64,000 nt of DNA from Gp6-AA40 sp035711805 (GTDB lineage Bacteria; Acidobacteriota; Vicinamibacteria; Vicinamibacterales; UBA2999): positions 62,001-126,000 of the forward strand of contig DASTBV010000155.1 of NCBI GenBank assembly GCA_035711805.1, in the 5' to 3' direction. The notes beneath the pieces are model-generated. The model searched no databases. It worked only from the letters and a program-made list of their open reading frames with translations, and was not told where the DNA came from. This document shows, in pieces, positions 51,999 to 60,272 of the stretch. The translations under genes were made by a program, and so were the position numbers. Every line of letters starts with the position of its first letter. Position 1 is the first letter of the stretch.

Positions 51999-52822
51999 TC
52001 ACCGTCATCAACATCCCGTCGCGAACCAGCACCTCTATCCCGGCAGGGCGTGTGAGAACCGTCCTCGCTCCCAGCGAACACGCCACGCGCGCCGAGGTCG
52101 CCGTCATCGACATCGAGCCCGGCAGAACGTACCAGCTCGGCCGAAGCGACAAGACGCGCGTCGCGTACGTGCTCGAAGGAGAGGCGTCGCTGACGCACGC
52201 GAGCGTCGGCGCGACAGCCACACACCACGCGCCGCGGCGGACCGGAATCTACCTGGAGCCGGGTGAGGAAGCGACCATCACCGCTTCCGGATCAGCCGTC
52301 AATCTGCTGCTCGTGACTGTACCCAAGCACGCGGGCAAAGCCGGCGGCGACCAATCGCCTGCTGGTTATTTCTTCGAGGAAGCACGCCTGAGAACGCTGA
52401 TCGACGAGAAGGGCTTCCGCAGGCGCACGTTCTGGGTCAATAAGGAAACCGGACTCTCGGGCGCGTGGGACCTGCAGCTCGGCCGGATGAACTACGCGGC
52501 GCACGCCCATTCGCCGCGGCACGTTCACCACGCGTCGAAGACCAGCCCGGTCGTGCCGGAGCATTTCTACCTGATTGAGAAGGGCACGGGCGAAGTGAAG
52601 CACGACACCGGGAGCCTCCCCGTCGGACCCGGAAGCCTCGTGCTGATCCCAGCCGGCGAATGGCATCAGCTGATCGCCTCCGACACGGGATTCGACTACA
52701 TCGAATTCCAGGCGCCCTTCGACTTCGTCACGACGATGGACCACGACCCGCTCGGAAAAAACTGGTACATCAGCGGGACTGACGACGGCACGGGGAAGCC
52801 TAAGCTGTGGGTGCAAAGCTGA
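51995..52822 (+). CDS. bicupin protein
   Basis: 275 residues with two cupin domains. The first (about 15-110) has VIDIEPGRTYQLGRSDK, VAYVLEGEASLTHA and a degenerate metal set. The second (about 160-250) has AAHAHSPRHVHHASKTSPVV with clustered His ligands, EHFYLIEKGTGEVKHDTGSL, GSLVLIPAGEWHQLIASDTG and FIEFQAPFDFVT-like ends. No signal peptide. Four-base overlap with the O-demethylase gene suggests the two act on the same compound, for example as a dioxygenase or isomerase; that is inference. Confidence 0.82.
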   Translation: MITVINIPSRTSTSIPAGRVRTVLAPSEHATRAEVAVIDIEPGRTYQLGRSDKTRVAYVLEGEASLTHASVGATATHHAPRRTGIYLEPGEEATITASGSAVNLLLVTVPKHAGKAGGDQSPAGYFFEEARLRTLIDEKGFRRRTFWVNKETGLSGAWDLQLGRMNYAAHAHSPRHVHHASKTSPVVPEHFYLIEKGTGEVKHDTGSLPVGPGSLVLIPAGEWHQLIASDTGFDYIEFQAPFDFVTTMDHDPLGKNWYISGTDDGTGKPKLWVQS

Positions 52823-52847
52823 ACTCGAACACCACCTTCTGCACCCA

Positions 52848-52910
52848 TTGAACCGTCTGAACCTCCTGAACCGTCTGAACCTCCTGAACCTCCTGAACCT
52901 CCTGAACCAC
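52848..52910. repeat. seven 9-bp tandem repeats at a convergent junction
   Basis: Units (first TTGAACCGT, then CTGAACCTC, CTGAACCGT, CTGAACCTC three times, CTGAACCAC) fill the gap between the bicupin gene and convergent aminopeptidase gene. The 9-bp period keeps frame and could encode LNL-type repeats, but no gene uses it. Confidence 0.85.
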
Positions 52911-52911
52911 T

Positions 52912-55467
52912 CTACCTAGCCGCGCGGAATAGTTCGTCGGCGGAGCTCAGAATCGTCCACCGCAGCCGTTCCGGATACCGCGGACTCTCCGCAAGAAACG
53001 CCCGCACCGTAGCCGCCGCCTCGGGCGAGCGGTGGCCAGTCAACGTTGCGTCCATCCATCGCCCCGGGAAAAAGATGTCACCGGTGCGCCTGATCTCCGA
53101 CAGCAGTTCGAGTGCGGGCCGGACGAAACGCTGCGCGTGCGACGCGCGCAGCGGGTGATTGAGATAAGCCACAGAGTCGAGCACCCACGGCTCGCGCCGT
53201 CTGTTGTCCACGCTGCTGAAGCGCGCGAAGGCCTGCTCCCGCACCGCCGGATCGGCAGACAGAGCCGGCATCACGAACGCGAATCGCGCCTTGCGGTCGG
53301 GATTCTGCGTGCGGGCCAGCTGCGTGTCCAGAATCTCCTTCCAGTCAGGCACTTGGCGGACGGCAAGCTCCATCGCCATCGTGATCTCATCCGGCTCGGC
53401 AAACATCAGGCCCGGAATCCGCTCGTCGCGCCGCCACACGCGCTCCAGCCAGGCAACACCGTCGCGCGAGAGAACGGTGTCCCGATACGCGTTGAACCAG
53501 GCCGCCTTCTGGCTTTGCGTCGCGGCGCGCTGCAGGCCCTGACGCAAGGCCGCTTCGAGCACGGGCGAGCGCGCCGCCCGTTCCGCCTCCGGCAGATACT
53601 TCCAGAACGTCCGGACGACATACGTCAGCACGCGCTGAGCGTTCTGCTCGTCGGATTCGCGCGGAAGCGCCCGGAGCGCGGCATCGACGAAGACACCGGG
53701 GCGAACTCGTCCCTCCAGCAGGTTGTCCCACAACGTCACCCATGCGCTCCCACGCGTCAGCGCGTCCGGAATCTCCTCGATGTGTTCGAGCAGATACACG
53801 CGGCTGGCATCGTCGAGAACAAACAGTCCGTAGCCGATCCCGCCTCCGTTCGGCAGCACGTAGCGTGGACGTTCGAGGCCGGCGGCAGCGCGAACCACGG
53901 TCACGCGTCCGCTGATCGTGACCGGCAGCAGGCGCACCTCATCCCGATAGCCGAGCGCGACGCGTATCCGCTGCGGCCACAGCAGCCCGCGGTTCAGCGG
54001 ATCCGTCATCGTCAGGGTCAACGATGAAACCCGTCCCCGCCCGTCCGTGTCGACCGCGGTCGTGAACTCGGGCCGGCCCCGCTCCTCGACCCACGCTCGA
54101 CTCCACGCAGCCACGTTCTCGGGCGTACGCGCATCGAGGATGCGCACCAGATCCAGCCACGTTGCGTTTCCGAAGGCGTAGCGCTCGAGATATTCGCGCA
54201 GTCCCTCCCGGAACGGCTGCTCGCCGAGCGTCTCTTCGAGCTGACGCATCACAATCGGCGCCTTCTGATAAATGATCGCGCCGTACAGCTGGCCCGCCTC
54301 GTTCAGGTTTGCCAGCTGCTGGCGAATCGGGTTCGTGCCGGCCGTGCGATCGACCTGGTATGCCACCGGGTAGTGCGCGAGCAGGAAACGAAGGTCGTGG
54401 TTCACCTGCGGGAACGACGGATTCACGATCTTCGCCGCCATGAAATTGGCGAACACCTCCTTCATCCAGACGTCGTTGAACCATTTCATCGTCACGAGAT
54501 CGCCGAACCACATATGGGCCGTCTCGTGCGCAATCGTGCTGGCTCGATCGAGCAGCTGATTCTGCGTTGCCGACTCGTCGAGCAGCTGGCGCTCCTGGTT
54601 ATAGAGAATCGCCCCGGGGTGCTCCATTCCACTGAACTGGAACGAGGGGATCATGACGACGTCGAACTTTCCGAACGGGTAGGGGATGCCTGTGTACTCC
54701 TCCAGCCACGCCAGCGCGCGGCCATGCAGGTCGAAGATCACGTCGCGGTTCCGGGCAACCTTCGCCGCGTCCGTCTCGCGGTGAAACATTCGCATCGGGC
54801 GGCCATCGCGAGTGGCCGCCTCGACGAAGAACCGGCCGGCGACGAATGCGAAGAGGTACGTCGGCAACGGCTCGGTCTCGGCGAACCGTACGCGCCTGCG
54901 GCCCGCCGGTGGGGCACCTTGCCCGCCGTCGCCGACTTCGCGGCCATTGGCAACGGCCTGCCATGATTCAGGCACTTCGAGGGACAGCGTGTAGCGCGCT
55001 TTCAGGTCGGGCTGATCGAAGCACGGGAACGCCAGCTGGGCGCGCGACGGGACGAACAGCGTGTACAGGAACTCGTCGTCACGGTTGAGCGCCTCGTCGC
55101 CGCTGATGAATTCGATGGTGATCTCGTTGGCGCCGGCTCTGGTCTGCTCCGCCGCGACCACGAGATGTCCATCGGCAATTCGCGGGCGTGCCTCCCTGCC
55201 GTTGACGGTGACTCGGGCAACCCGATCGGGCGGCTGCGCGAAGTCGAACACCACCCGATGCGGTGCCTCGAGGGTGAGACGTACGGCGACCCGTCCCCGG
55301 ACCGGCTCCTTCCGGTCCGACGGGACGATGACACGCAGGTCGTAGCGGACGTCCTGAAACGCGGCACGGCGTTCCGACGCGAGCGCTTCCGACACACCAG
55401 GACCGATCGGAGCCGTCGTCGCCGCCTGCATCGTCGTCAGCAGCGTTCCAAGAAACAGAGTAATCAT
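52912..55467 (-). CDS. pepN: M1 family aminopeptidase N-like
   Basis: A zinc aminopeptidase of 851 residues, with a signal peptide-like start (MITLFLGTLLTTMQAATTAP), so probably periplasmic. GMEHPG at 280-285 replaces the usual GAMEN exopeptidase motif, as in many bacterial M1 enzymes. The zinc site is H314-E315-TA-H318, with E337 (NDVWMKEVFANF) as third ligand. The N-terminal saddle domain and a long C-terminal helical domain are complete. Its start overlaps the upstream HupE-like gene stop (TAATG), indicating coupled expression. Confidence 0.94.
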   Translation of the reverse strand: MITLFLGTLLTTMQAATTAPIGPGVSEALASERRAAFQDVRYDLRVIVPSDRKEPVRGRVAVRLTLEAPHRVVFDFAQPPDRVARVTVNGREARPRIADGHLVVAAEQTRAGANEITIEFISGDEALNRDDEFLYTLFVPSRAQLAFPCFDQPDLKARYTLSLEVPESWQAVANGREVGDGGQGAPPAGRRRVRFAETEPLPTYLFAFVAGRFFVEAATRDGRPMRMFHRETDAAKVARNRDVIFDLHGRALAWLEEYTGIPYPFGKFDVVMIPSFQFSGMEHPGAILYNQERQLLDESATQNQLLDRASTIAHETAHMWFGDLVTMKWFNDVWMKEVFANFMAAKIVNPSFPQVNHDLRFLLAHYPVAYQVDRTAGTNPIRQQLANLNEAGQLYGAIIYQKAPIVMRQLEETLGEQPFREGLREYLERYAFGNATWLDLVRILDARTPENVAAWSRAWVEERGRPEFTTAVDTDGRGRVSSLTLTMTDPLNRGLLWPQRIRVALGYRDEVRLLPVTISGRVTVVRAAAGLERPRYVLPNGGGIGYGLFVLDDASRVYLLEHIEEIPDALTRGSAWVTLWDNLLEGRVRPGVFVDAALRALPRESDEQNAQRVLTYVVRTFWKYLPEAERAARSPVLEAALRQGLQRAATQSQKAAWFNAYRDTVLSRDGVAWLERVWRRDERIPGLMFAEPDEITMAMELAVRQVPDWKEILDTQLARTQNPDRKARFAFVMPALSADPAVREQAFARFSSVDNRRREPWVLDSVAYLNHPLRASHAQRFVRPALELLSEIRRTGDIFFPGRWMDATLTGHRSPEAAATVRAFLAESPRYPERLRWTILSSADELFRAAR

Positions 55468-56528
55468 TACGCCGGGAAGAACACGCGCTCGACGAACCAG
55501 TAGGTTCCTGCCGCGATCACGACGATCGAGCCGGCAAATACCACACGCTGCCGCAGCGTTGCGCTCTGGCGCCGGATCGCCTCGAGCAGTGCCGCCACGA
55601 GCAGGACGATCGCCAGCTGACCGATCTCGACTCCGACGTTGAACGAAAATAGCGACCAGCCCAGCGCCTCGCGCGGCAGACCGAATTCGCGCAGCACGTT
55701 GGCAAACCCGAATCCATGCACCAGGCCGAACACGAGCGCCACCCAGCCGCGCAGATCCCGCCCATCGCCGCGCACGAGGTTGTCCGCGCCGACGAACACG
55801 ATGCTCAGCGCAATCGCCGGCTCGATCACGCTCGCCGGTGGAGTGACGACGTTCAACGCCGCCAGCGTCAGCGTCACGCTATGGCCGATCGTGAACGCGG
55901 TCACGATCTTCACCAGCGCCATCGCCGATCCGCCGAGGAGCAACAGCCCGACAAGAAAGAGAATGTGGTCGGGGCCGATCATGATGTGATGAATTCCTGA
56001 CTTGACGAACGTTTTCATCACTTCGATTGCGCCCTGCGTCGTACCCAGATAGTAGGTGCGCGGTTCGGCGCTGGCGTTGAAGATGAATTGCTGCCGCAGT
56101 TCGCGGTCCTCGTAGACGTTGATGAACGTCTGGTGATTGGGATCGTACGGGAAGAGATTCGTGTCGATGGCCAGGGCGCCGGGCGCGGCGCCGGGAATCC
56201 GATAGGTCAGCTTGAGTGCCTGATCGTCCCTGAGCAGTTCGATGCCGGTCCATGTTGGGGAAAGCCGACCGTCAGCCTGCAGGAGAATCCGCGGCCGGAG
56301 CAGCTCGCCGATTCGCTGCTCGTTCGTCCTGACAACGTCGGCGTCCATCAGGTCGGCAGGGGGTCTGCCGAGCTCGTGCGCGACGTCGATGACGTGGACG
56401 ACCAGCGTTCCGTCGATGCTTCCGTCCCTGAAGACGATATCGAGATAACTGAACGGAGCAGGGTGCGCCGATACACGCGGAGCCAACAGGAAAAGGACGG
56501 CTGCTGTCGCCAGGAACCTGAGGGACAT
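55467..56528 (-). CDS. HupE/UreJ family membrane protein
   Basis: 353 residues. A signal peptide (AAVLFLLAPRVSAHP) precedes a ~150-residue extracytoplasmic beta domain (PFSYLDIVFRDGSIDGTLVV, TFINVYEDRELRQQFIF). Six helices of the HupE/UreJ family follow, starting IHHIMIGPDHILFLVGLLLL and including IVTAFTIGHSVTLTLAAL and LVFGLVHGFGFANVLREFGL. HupE proteins have been linked to nickel or cobalt uptake, but for this subgroup with a leading domain the role is unproven. Overlaps pepN by one base. Confidence 0.88.
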   Translation of the reverse strand: MSLRFLATAAVLFLLAPRVSAHPAPFSYLDIVFRDGSIDGTLVVHVIDVAHELGRPPADLMDADVVRTNEQRIGELLRPRILLQADGRLSPTWTGIELLRDDQALKLTYRIPGAAPGALAIDTNLFPYDPNHQTFINVYEDRELRQQFIFNASAEPRTYYLGTTQGAIEVMKTFVKSGIHHIMIGPDHILFLVGLLLLGGSAMALVKIVTAFTIGHSVTLTLAALNVVTPPASVIEPAIALSIVFVGADNLVRGDGRDLRGWVALVFGLVHGFGFANVLREFGLPREALGWSLFSFNVGVEIGQLAIVLLVAALLEAIRRQSATLRQRVVFAGSIVVIAAGTYWFVERVFFPA

Positions 56529-56551
56529 GAACTACCGGATTTTATTCCGGT

Positions 56552-57562
56552 TCAACTCCAACCCTCCCTGAACGGATCGTCGTCGTCGAGCAGAAAGGTG
56601 TGCTCGCCCGTCAGCCACGCCGTGCCTTCGACTTCAGCGATCAGCGCGGGCGACTCACCGGCCAGCGTGCGGCGGACCGCGCGGCCACGGAAGAGGGCCC
56701 CTGTGGCGCTTTCGTGCACGAAGTGCCGATCGTCGGCGAGCAGACCCATCGCATCGAGAACCGCCATCACCGCAGCCGTTGCCGTTCCTCCCGGCGAGCG
56801 ATCGACCACAGCTCCGGTCACAACAACGCTGCGGAGATGCGCTTCCGGATCCGTGGGAGGGCCGGTGAAGATGACGCCGGAAATACCCGACGTTTCCGCG
56901 TCGGCGGAATGAACGAAGTCGGCCGCCGCGTTGAGGGCCGTCTGCAGCTGTACGCCGAGCAACCGCAGGTCATTCAGGCGTTCCGGACGAAGTGGAATGC
57001 CAACCGCCTCGGTGTCGACGATGGCGTAGAACAGTCCGCCGAAGGCGACGTCGACGCGCATCTCCCGCGTGCCGAGGCGCACTGTGTGCGCCGCCGTATG
57101 CACGAACGACGGCACGTTCGTGAAGACCACGGAGTGAATGCGCCGGTCCGACCCCTGCGTCTCGGAATGGACGACGGTGCGGACGACGCCCGCCGGTGTA
57201 TCGAACGCAAGGCGGACGTCGTGATCGCTCGAGATGCCGGTGAAGACGAGGCCCCGGGCAACGGCGATGGTGGCGGCAGCAATGATTCCGTGTCCGCTGA
57301 TTTCCGGATAGCCGCGACCGTCCATGAAGAGGATGCCCGCGTGCGCGTCGGGAGAGACCGCTTCGGTCAGGACGCCGGCGACCATGTCGGCGTGTCCGCG
57401 CGGTTCCAGCACCACAGCGCGCCGCACACCGTCGGCGCGTTTTCGCAGCCAGGCACGCTTATCGCGCATCGTGCGCCCCGAAGGGTGCGGCAGTCCCTCG
57501 ACAACCAGGCGGAGTGTCTGGCCGCCAACGTGTGCGTCCACGGTCCTGACGCGGTTCGTCAC
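56552..57562 (-). CDS. proline racemase family protein with non-Cys active site
   Basis: 336 residues, full length for the proline racemase/hydroxyproline epimerase/trans-3-hydroxyproline dehydratase fold. DAHVGGQTLRLVVEGLP, FMDGRGYPEISGHGII and GAVVDRSPGGTATAAV are clear. The first catalytic Cys (normally in CGHG) is Ser89 here, and the second (normally DRSPCGTG) is Gly258. Racemases use Cys/Cys and the known dehydratases Cys/Thr, so an unmodified racemase mechanism is unlikely; activity is unknown. No signal peptide. It lies 23 bp upstream of the HupE-like gene on the same strand. Confidence 0.88.
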   Translation of the reverse strand: MTNRVRTVDAHVGGQTLRLVVEGLPHPSGRTMRDKRAWLRKRADGVRRAVVLEPRGHADMVAGVLTEAVSPDAHAGILFMDGRGYPEISGHGIIAAATIAVARGLVFTGISSDHDVRLAFDTPAGVVRTVVHSETQGSDRRIHSVVFTNVPSFVHTAAHTVRLGTREMRVDVAFGGLFYAIVDTEAVGIPLRPERLNDLRLLGVQLQTALNAAADFVHSADAETSGISGVIFTGPPTDPEAHLRSVVVTGAVVDRSPGGTATAAVMAVLDAMGLLADDRHFVHESATGALFRGRAVRRTLAGESPALIAEVEGTAWLTGEHTFLLDDDDPFREGWS

Positions 57563-57582
57563 GCGCGGAACGCTAGCATGAC

Positions 57583-57607
57583 GGTTGGTGGTTGGTGGTT
57601 GGTGGTG
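57583..57607. repeat. GGTTGGT heptamer repeat, G-rich
   Basis: Three tandem GGTTGGT units then GGTGG on the plus strand, in the 200-bp gap upstream of the minus-strand racemase-family gene. The repeated GG pairs could form a two-tetrad G-quadruplex. Nothing else is recognised in the gap apart from an AT-rich patch near 57700-57725. Confidence 0.6.
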
Positions 57608-57765
57608 GTTGCAAAACGCCGCCCGCAGGGGACGTGTGGTCAGGTCATCCGCAGCGGGCGCCGGCGCCTCAGCCCGGCAAAATGGGCCGTTTCCACTGAT
57701 TGAGGGTTATTTTCCGTGGCTCATCGTTTGCACCATCCGAGGGTGCCAGCCTGGGAGCCCATGTC

Positions 57766-58176
57766 ATGCGGAAACGAATCTGGAGCGCGCTGATGGCGCT
57801 CACACTGGCGTGCGCGGCGGTCGCGACCCCTCTCGCAAGCGACGCCGGGCAGGGCCGCGGCAGGAAACGCGGCGCTGAGGAGCCGACAGCGATTACCCGG
57901 CAACAGGAAAACCCCACACGCGGCCGTGGCAATTCCTCACGTGTTTACAAAGACGCGGCAAGCCTGAAGGGGTATGAATCCGGATGGGATCTCGGGCTCG
58001 TCGACGGACGTGACGGCCAGCGCTATGACCCCGTCCGCCATCGCGATTACCGGGACGGAGACCGCGGGTATGCATCGTCGTACGGCTCCCGCGACGGATA
58101 CCAGACGAAATTCCGCGCCGGATTCCGCCAGGGATACGAGGACGGCTACCGTGAGGGCACGCGCTCGCGGAAATAG
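57766..58176 (+). CDS. secreted Gly/Tyr/Asp-rich protein of unknown function
   Basis: 136 residues. The signal peptide (MALTLACAAVATPLASDAG) is followed by a basic linker and a C-terminal domain of short aromatic-glycine repeats: GYESGWDLGLVDGRDGQRYD, RDYRDGDRGYASSYGSRDGY, FRAGFRQGYEDGYREGTRS. The GY-x-x-G spacing suggests helical or metal-binding repeats, but I cannot assign a function. The ATG at 57766 has GGGAG upstream. tRNA-Glu follows after two short palindromic repeats. Confidence 0.78.
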   Translation: MRKRIWSALMALTLACAAVATPLASDAGQGRGRKRGAEEPTAITRQQENPTRGRGNSSRVYKDAASLKGYESGWDLGLVDGRDGQRYDPVRHRDYRDGDRGYASSYGSRDGYQTKFRAGFRQGYEDGYREGTRSRK

Positions 58177-58181
58177 GCCCT

Positions 58182-58287
58182 CCTTCGCCCGTTGGGCTAC
58201 GGCGCGACAAGCCTTTACTCCGCCGGAAGCGTTGTTTAGCATTACAGGGTTACCCGCCTTCGCGCTGCGCGCTTCGGCGGGACAAGC
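58182..58287. repeat. two related CTTCG...ACAAGCC palindromic repeats
   Basis: Copy one (58182-58213) reads CCTTCGCCCGTTGGGCTACG then GCGCGACAAGCC. Copy two (58253-58287) reads CCCGCCTTCGCGCTGCGC then GCTTCGGCGGGACAAGCC, and folds as a hairpin (CCCGCC/GGCGGG). They lie immediately upstream of tRNA-Glu. Part of the motif (CTTCGCGCTTCGGCG) recurs in the repeat at 19760-19892. Confidence 0.55.
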
Positions 58288-58293
58288 CCCAGT

Positions 58294-58368
58294 GCCGGTA
58301 TCGTCTAGGGGTTAGGACGGGTGGTTCTCAGCCATCAAACCGGGGTTCGAATCCCCGTACCGGTACCA
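58294..58368 (+). tRNA. tRNA-Glu (anticodon CTC)
   Basis: 75 nt with encoded CCA. Acceptor GCCGGTA pairs with TACCGGT (first pair G-U), D arm GTCT/GGAC, anticodon stem GGTGG/CCATC with loop TTCTCAG (anticodon CTC, reading GAG), T arm CGGGG-TTCGAAT-CCCCG. The 3' end recurs at 60964 and 61772, marking it as an integration target. Confidence 0.95.
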
Positions 58369-58470
58369 CAAACTCCGCCACACGTTTCAGGAATCCCTGC
58401 GGCGCTCTTCCTGACGCTCAGACTGAAGTCAGGTATCTCAGCCTACCCTCGTCTGCAATGCGCGAAATGG

Positions 58471-59496
58471 TCAGAGCTTCAGAAACGGTGACGCGGAAAG
58501 GAATTCCCGAACGGTCAGGTTTCGCTGGGCCACGAACGCGGCGGCGTTCGTCGAGCCACTGGCACGCAGGTAGCGCAAGACCGGCAGCAACGCGGCCGCG
58601 TCGTGATAGTTCAGATGAGTGGTGCCAACGGGAGCGACGCGCTGCGCGTGATCAGGCAGGAGTCTATCGTTGATGCCCTCGTTCGCTGCGCTGTACATCA
58701 TCAAATACGGCACGTGGATTTCGCGGGCGTTGCGGCTCCCGTACATGCCTCCATCGAGATTCGCGACACTGCGTGCACGCGAATCCCGCTCTGCCGTCAC
58801 CGTCGCGACCGCACCGCCCAGCGAGAGGCCGACGAGGTGCGGGGCCGATGTATCGACGGAATCCGGCCGCAGGCCGGGAATCGCAGCAAGCGCCGCACTC
58901 GCATTGTCCATAACGAAGGACGTATCCGCGGACCTCGCGATCACGATGCGATTCGTGGTGTCGGCACCGGCGAAGTACTGCGGTGCCAGCTTAGCCCTCT
59001 CGTGTGCCGACGCGACTCTGAGCTTGCGCTCTAGCTCTTCTCGAGCCGGTCGTTTGCCGCCACTCCCACCACGAGCTAGCGCGCGACGCTCCGCCAACTG
59101 ATCGGCGTGCTCTATCGCAAGCACGGTGTAGCCATGACTCGCCAGCTCCTCCATCAGTGACGTGTTCTCCGCCCTGAAGGAGATCAGACCGTGGTTGTAG
59201 ATAACCAGTTGTGATGCCGTCACGAGCGGGCTGATCGCCGCACACGGCACGGTTGCCGTGCGCACTCGCAAGCATCGGAGCAGCAGCCGTATCGGCAGCG
59301 GCGTTCGAGCATCGCGGCGCAGCTCGGCCCAGAGCAGCTCTGGCCGAGTCGTAGTACTCGCAGCGGGATACCAGACCTTGAGGAGGAGGCGCCTTCCCAA
59401 CGCCTCGCTCGCCAGATGCACGACGCGTCCCGCATCGACGAGCTCGTGCGTGATCGAGCCGACGCAGTATGGACCGCCGGGCTTAGGAATCGCCAA
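58471..59496 (-). CDS. alpha/beta hydrolase (PAF-acetylhydrolase-like)
   Basis: 341 residues. The nucleophile elbow GLSLGG sits in HLVGLSLGGAVATVTAERD. The oxyanion segment VIYNHGLISFRAENTSLMEE, then LASHGYTVLAIEHADQLAER, resembles platelet-activating-factor acetylhydrolase/chlorophyllase-like esterases. NLDGGMYGSR holds the likely acid and a His occurs near THLNYHDAAAL. No clear signal peptide. It overlaps the tetR stop by 14 bp, so the two form an operon. Both lie within the putative tRNA-Glu island. Confidence 0.85.
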   Translation of the reverse strand: MAIPKPGGPYCVGSITHELVDAGRVVHLASEALGRRLLLKVWYPAASTTTRPELLWAELRRDARTPLPIRLLLRCLRVRTATVPCAAISPLVTASQLVIYNHGLISFRAENTSLMEELASHGYTVLAIEHADQLAERRALARGGSGGKRPAREELERKLRVASAHERAKLAPQYFAGADTTNRIVIARSADTSFVMDNASAALAAIPGLRPDSVDTSAPHLVGLSLGGAVATVTAERDSRARSVANLDGGMYGSRNAREIHVPYLMMYSAANEGINDRLLPDHAQRVAPVGTTHLNYHDAAALLPVLRYLRASGSTNAAAFVAQRNLTVREFLSASPFLKL

Positions 59497-60139
59497 CGGC
59501 TCTGGTTCCGGCGGCGTGCTCGCCGCACGTCAGGTAGCGATGCGCGAGCGAGGCGAGCGCTTCCGCGAACTGTTTGCGACTGCCCAATCGTGAACGCCGC
59601 ATCTCCTCGCCGTGCAGCAAAGGCCCAAGCAGCATGAAGTTGAACAAATAACAGATCAGCGCGGCGGCGTGATCGATATCGCCAACCCTAATCTGCGCCG
59701 ACCATTGGTGTAGAAACGTCTTGAAGCCGTCCAGCGCCACCTGCTCGAGGCGCGCCCACTCCTTGCCTGCACGGTCGGGCCGGTGGCGCGAGTACAGGTA
59801 CGCCGGGCGCATGACGTAACCCAGCGCGGCCACTTGGTCATGAGCGTCGCCGGCAATGGTCACCAGGGCCTCGAAAAGCGACTCGGCGCGCGGTGACTGA
59901 CGCTTGCGCCGTGCCCATGCCTCGACATGCCGGAAGTAGAGCTCCATGAGGACCGAAGCCGTCGCGTCTGCGTTGCTGAAGCGCTGATAGATCGTTGCCT
60001 GAGCCACCTTCGCCTTCGCGGCGAGATCGGCCACGCTAATCTCAGCGAATGACTTGCGCAGCAATAGCGCATCCATCGCGGTGAGGATGCGATCCCGCTT
60101 TTGTTGCGATCGTTGCTGGCTCGTGGGCTTGGCGCGCAT
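59483..60139 (-). CDS. TetR family transcriptional regulator
   Basis: 218 residues. The N-terminal HTH fits TetR: RDRILTAMDALLLRKSFAEI, then SVADLAAKAKVAQATIYQRF. The C-terminal ligand-binding domain is helical (VAALGYVMRPAYLYSRHRPD; ALICYLFNFMLLGPLLHG). It probably represses its own operon with the hydrolase: an AT-rich palindrome overlaps the -10 of its promoter, six bases before the ATG. The inducer is unknown. Confidence 0.92.
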   Translation of the reverse strand: MRAKPTSQQRSQQKRDRILTAMDALLLRKSFAEISVADLAAKAKVAQATIYQRFSNADATASVLMELYFRHVEAWARRKRQSPRAESLFEALVTIAGDAHDQVAALGYVMRPAYLYSRHRPDRAGKEWARLEQVALDGFKTFLHQWSAQIRVGDIDHAAALICYLFNFMLLGPLLHGEEMRRSRLGSRKQFAEALASLAHRYLTCGEHAAGTRAVGDS

Positions 60140-60141
60140 CG

Positions 60142-60180
60142 AATAATATGAATATTATTTATATTCGTGATTAATGTCAA
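60142..60180 (-). promoter_or_regulatory. tetR promoter with overlapping palindromic operator
   Basis: On the minus strand TTGACA (60180-60175), 17-bp spacer, TAATAT (60157-60152). A perfect 8-2-8 palindrome AATAATAT-GA-ATATTATT (60142-60159) covers the -10, and a second imperfect pair GAATAT/ATATTC (60150-60166) overlaps it. The ATG at 60139 lies about where transcription should start. Confidence 0.8.
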
Positions 60181-60232
60181 CGACACGTCGCGACCCTCGA
60201 TTCGCACGGCGAAGCATGGTGGGCGCCGCGGG

Positions 60233-60251
60233 TTACGTGAGAGCGGCACTC
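60233..60251 (+). repeat. 19-bp direct repeat, copy 1
   Basis: TTACGTGAGAGCGGCACTC, identical to 60890-60908. It marks the 3' edge of the broken serine hydrolase gene and is followed by CGGACTT heptamers. Confidence 0.8.
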
Positions 60252-60272
60252 GGACTTCGGACTTCGGATAGC

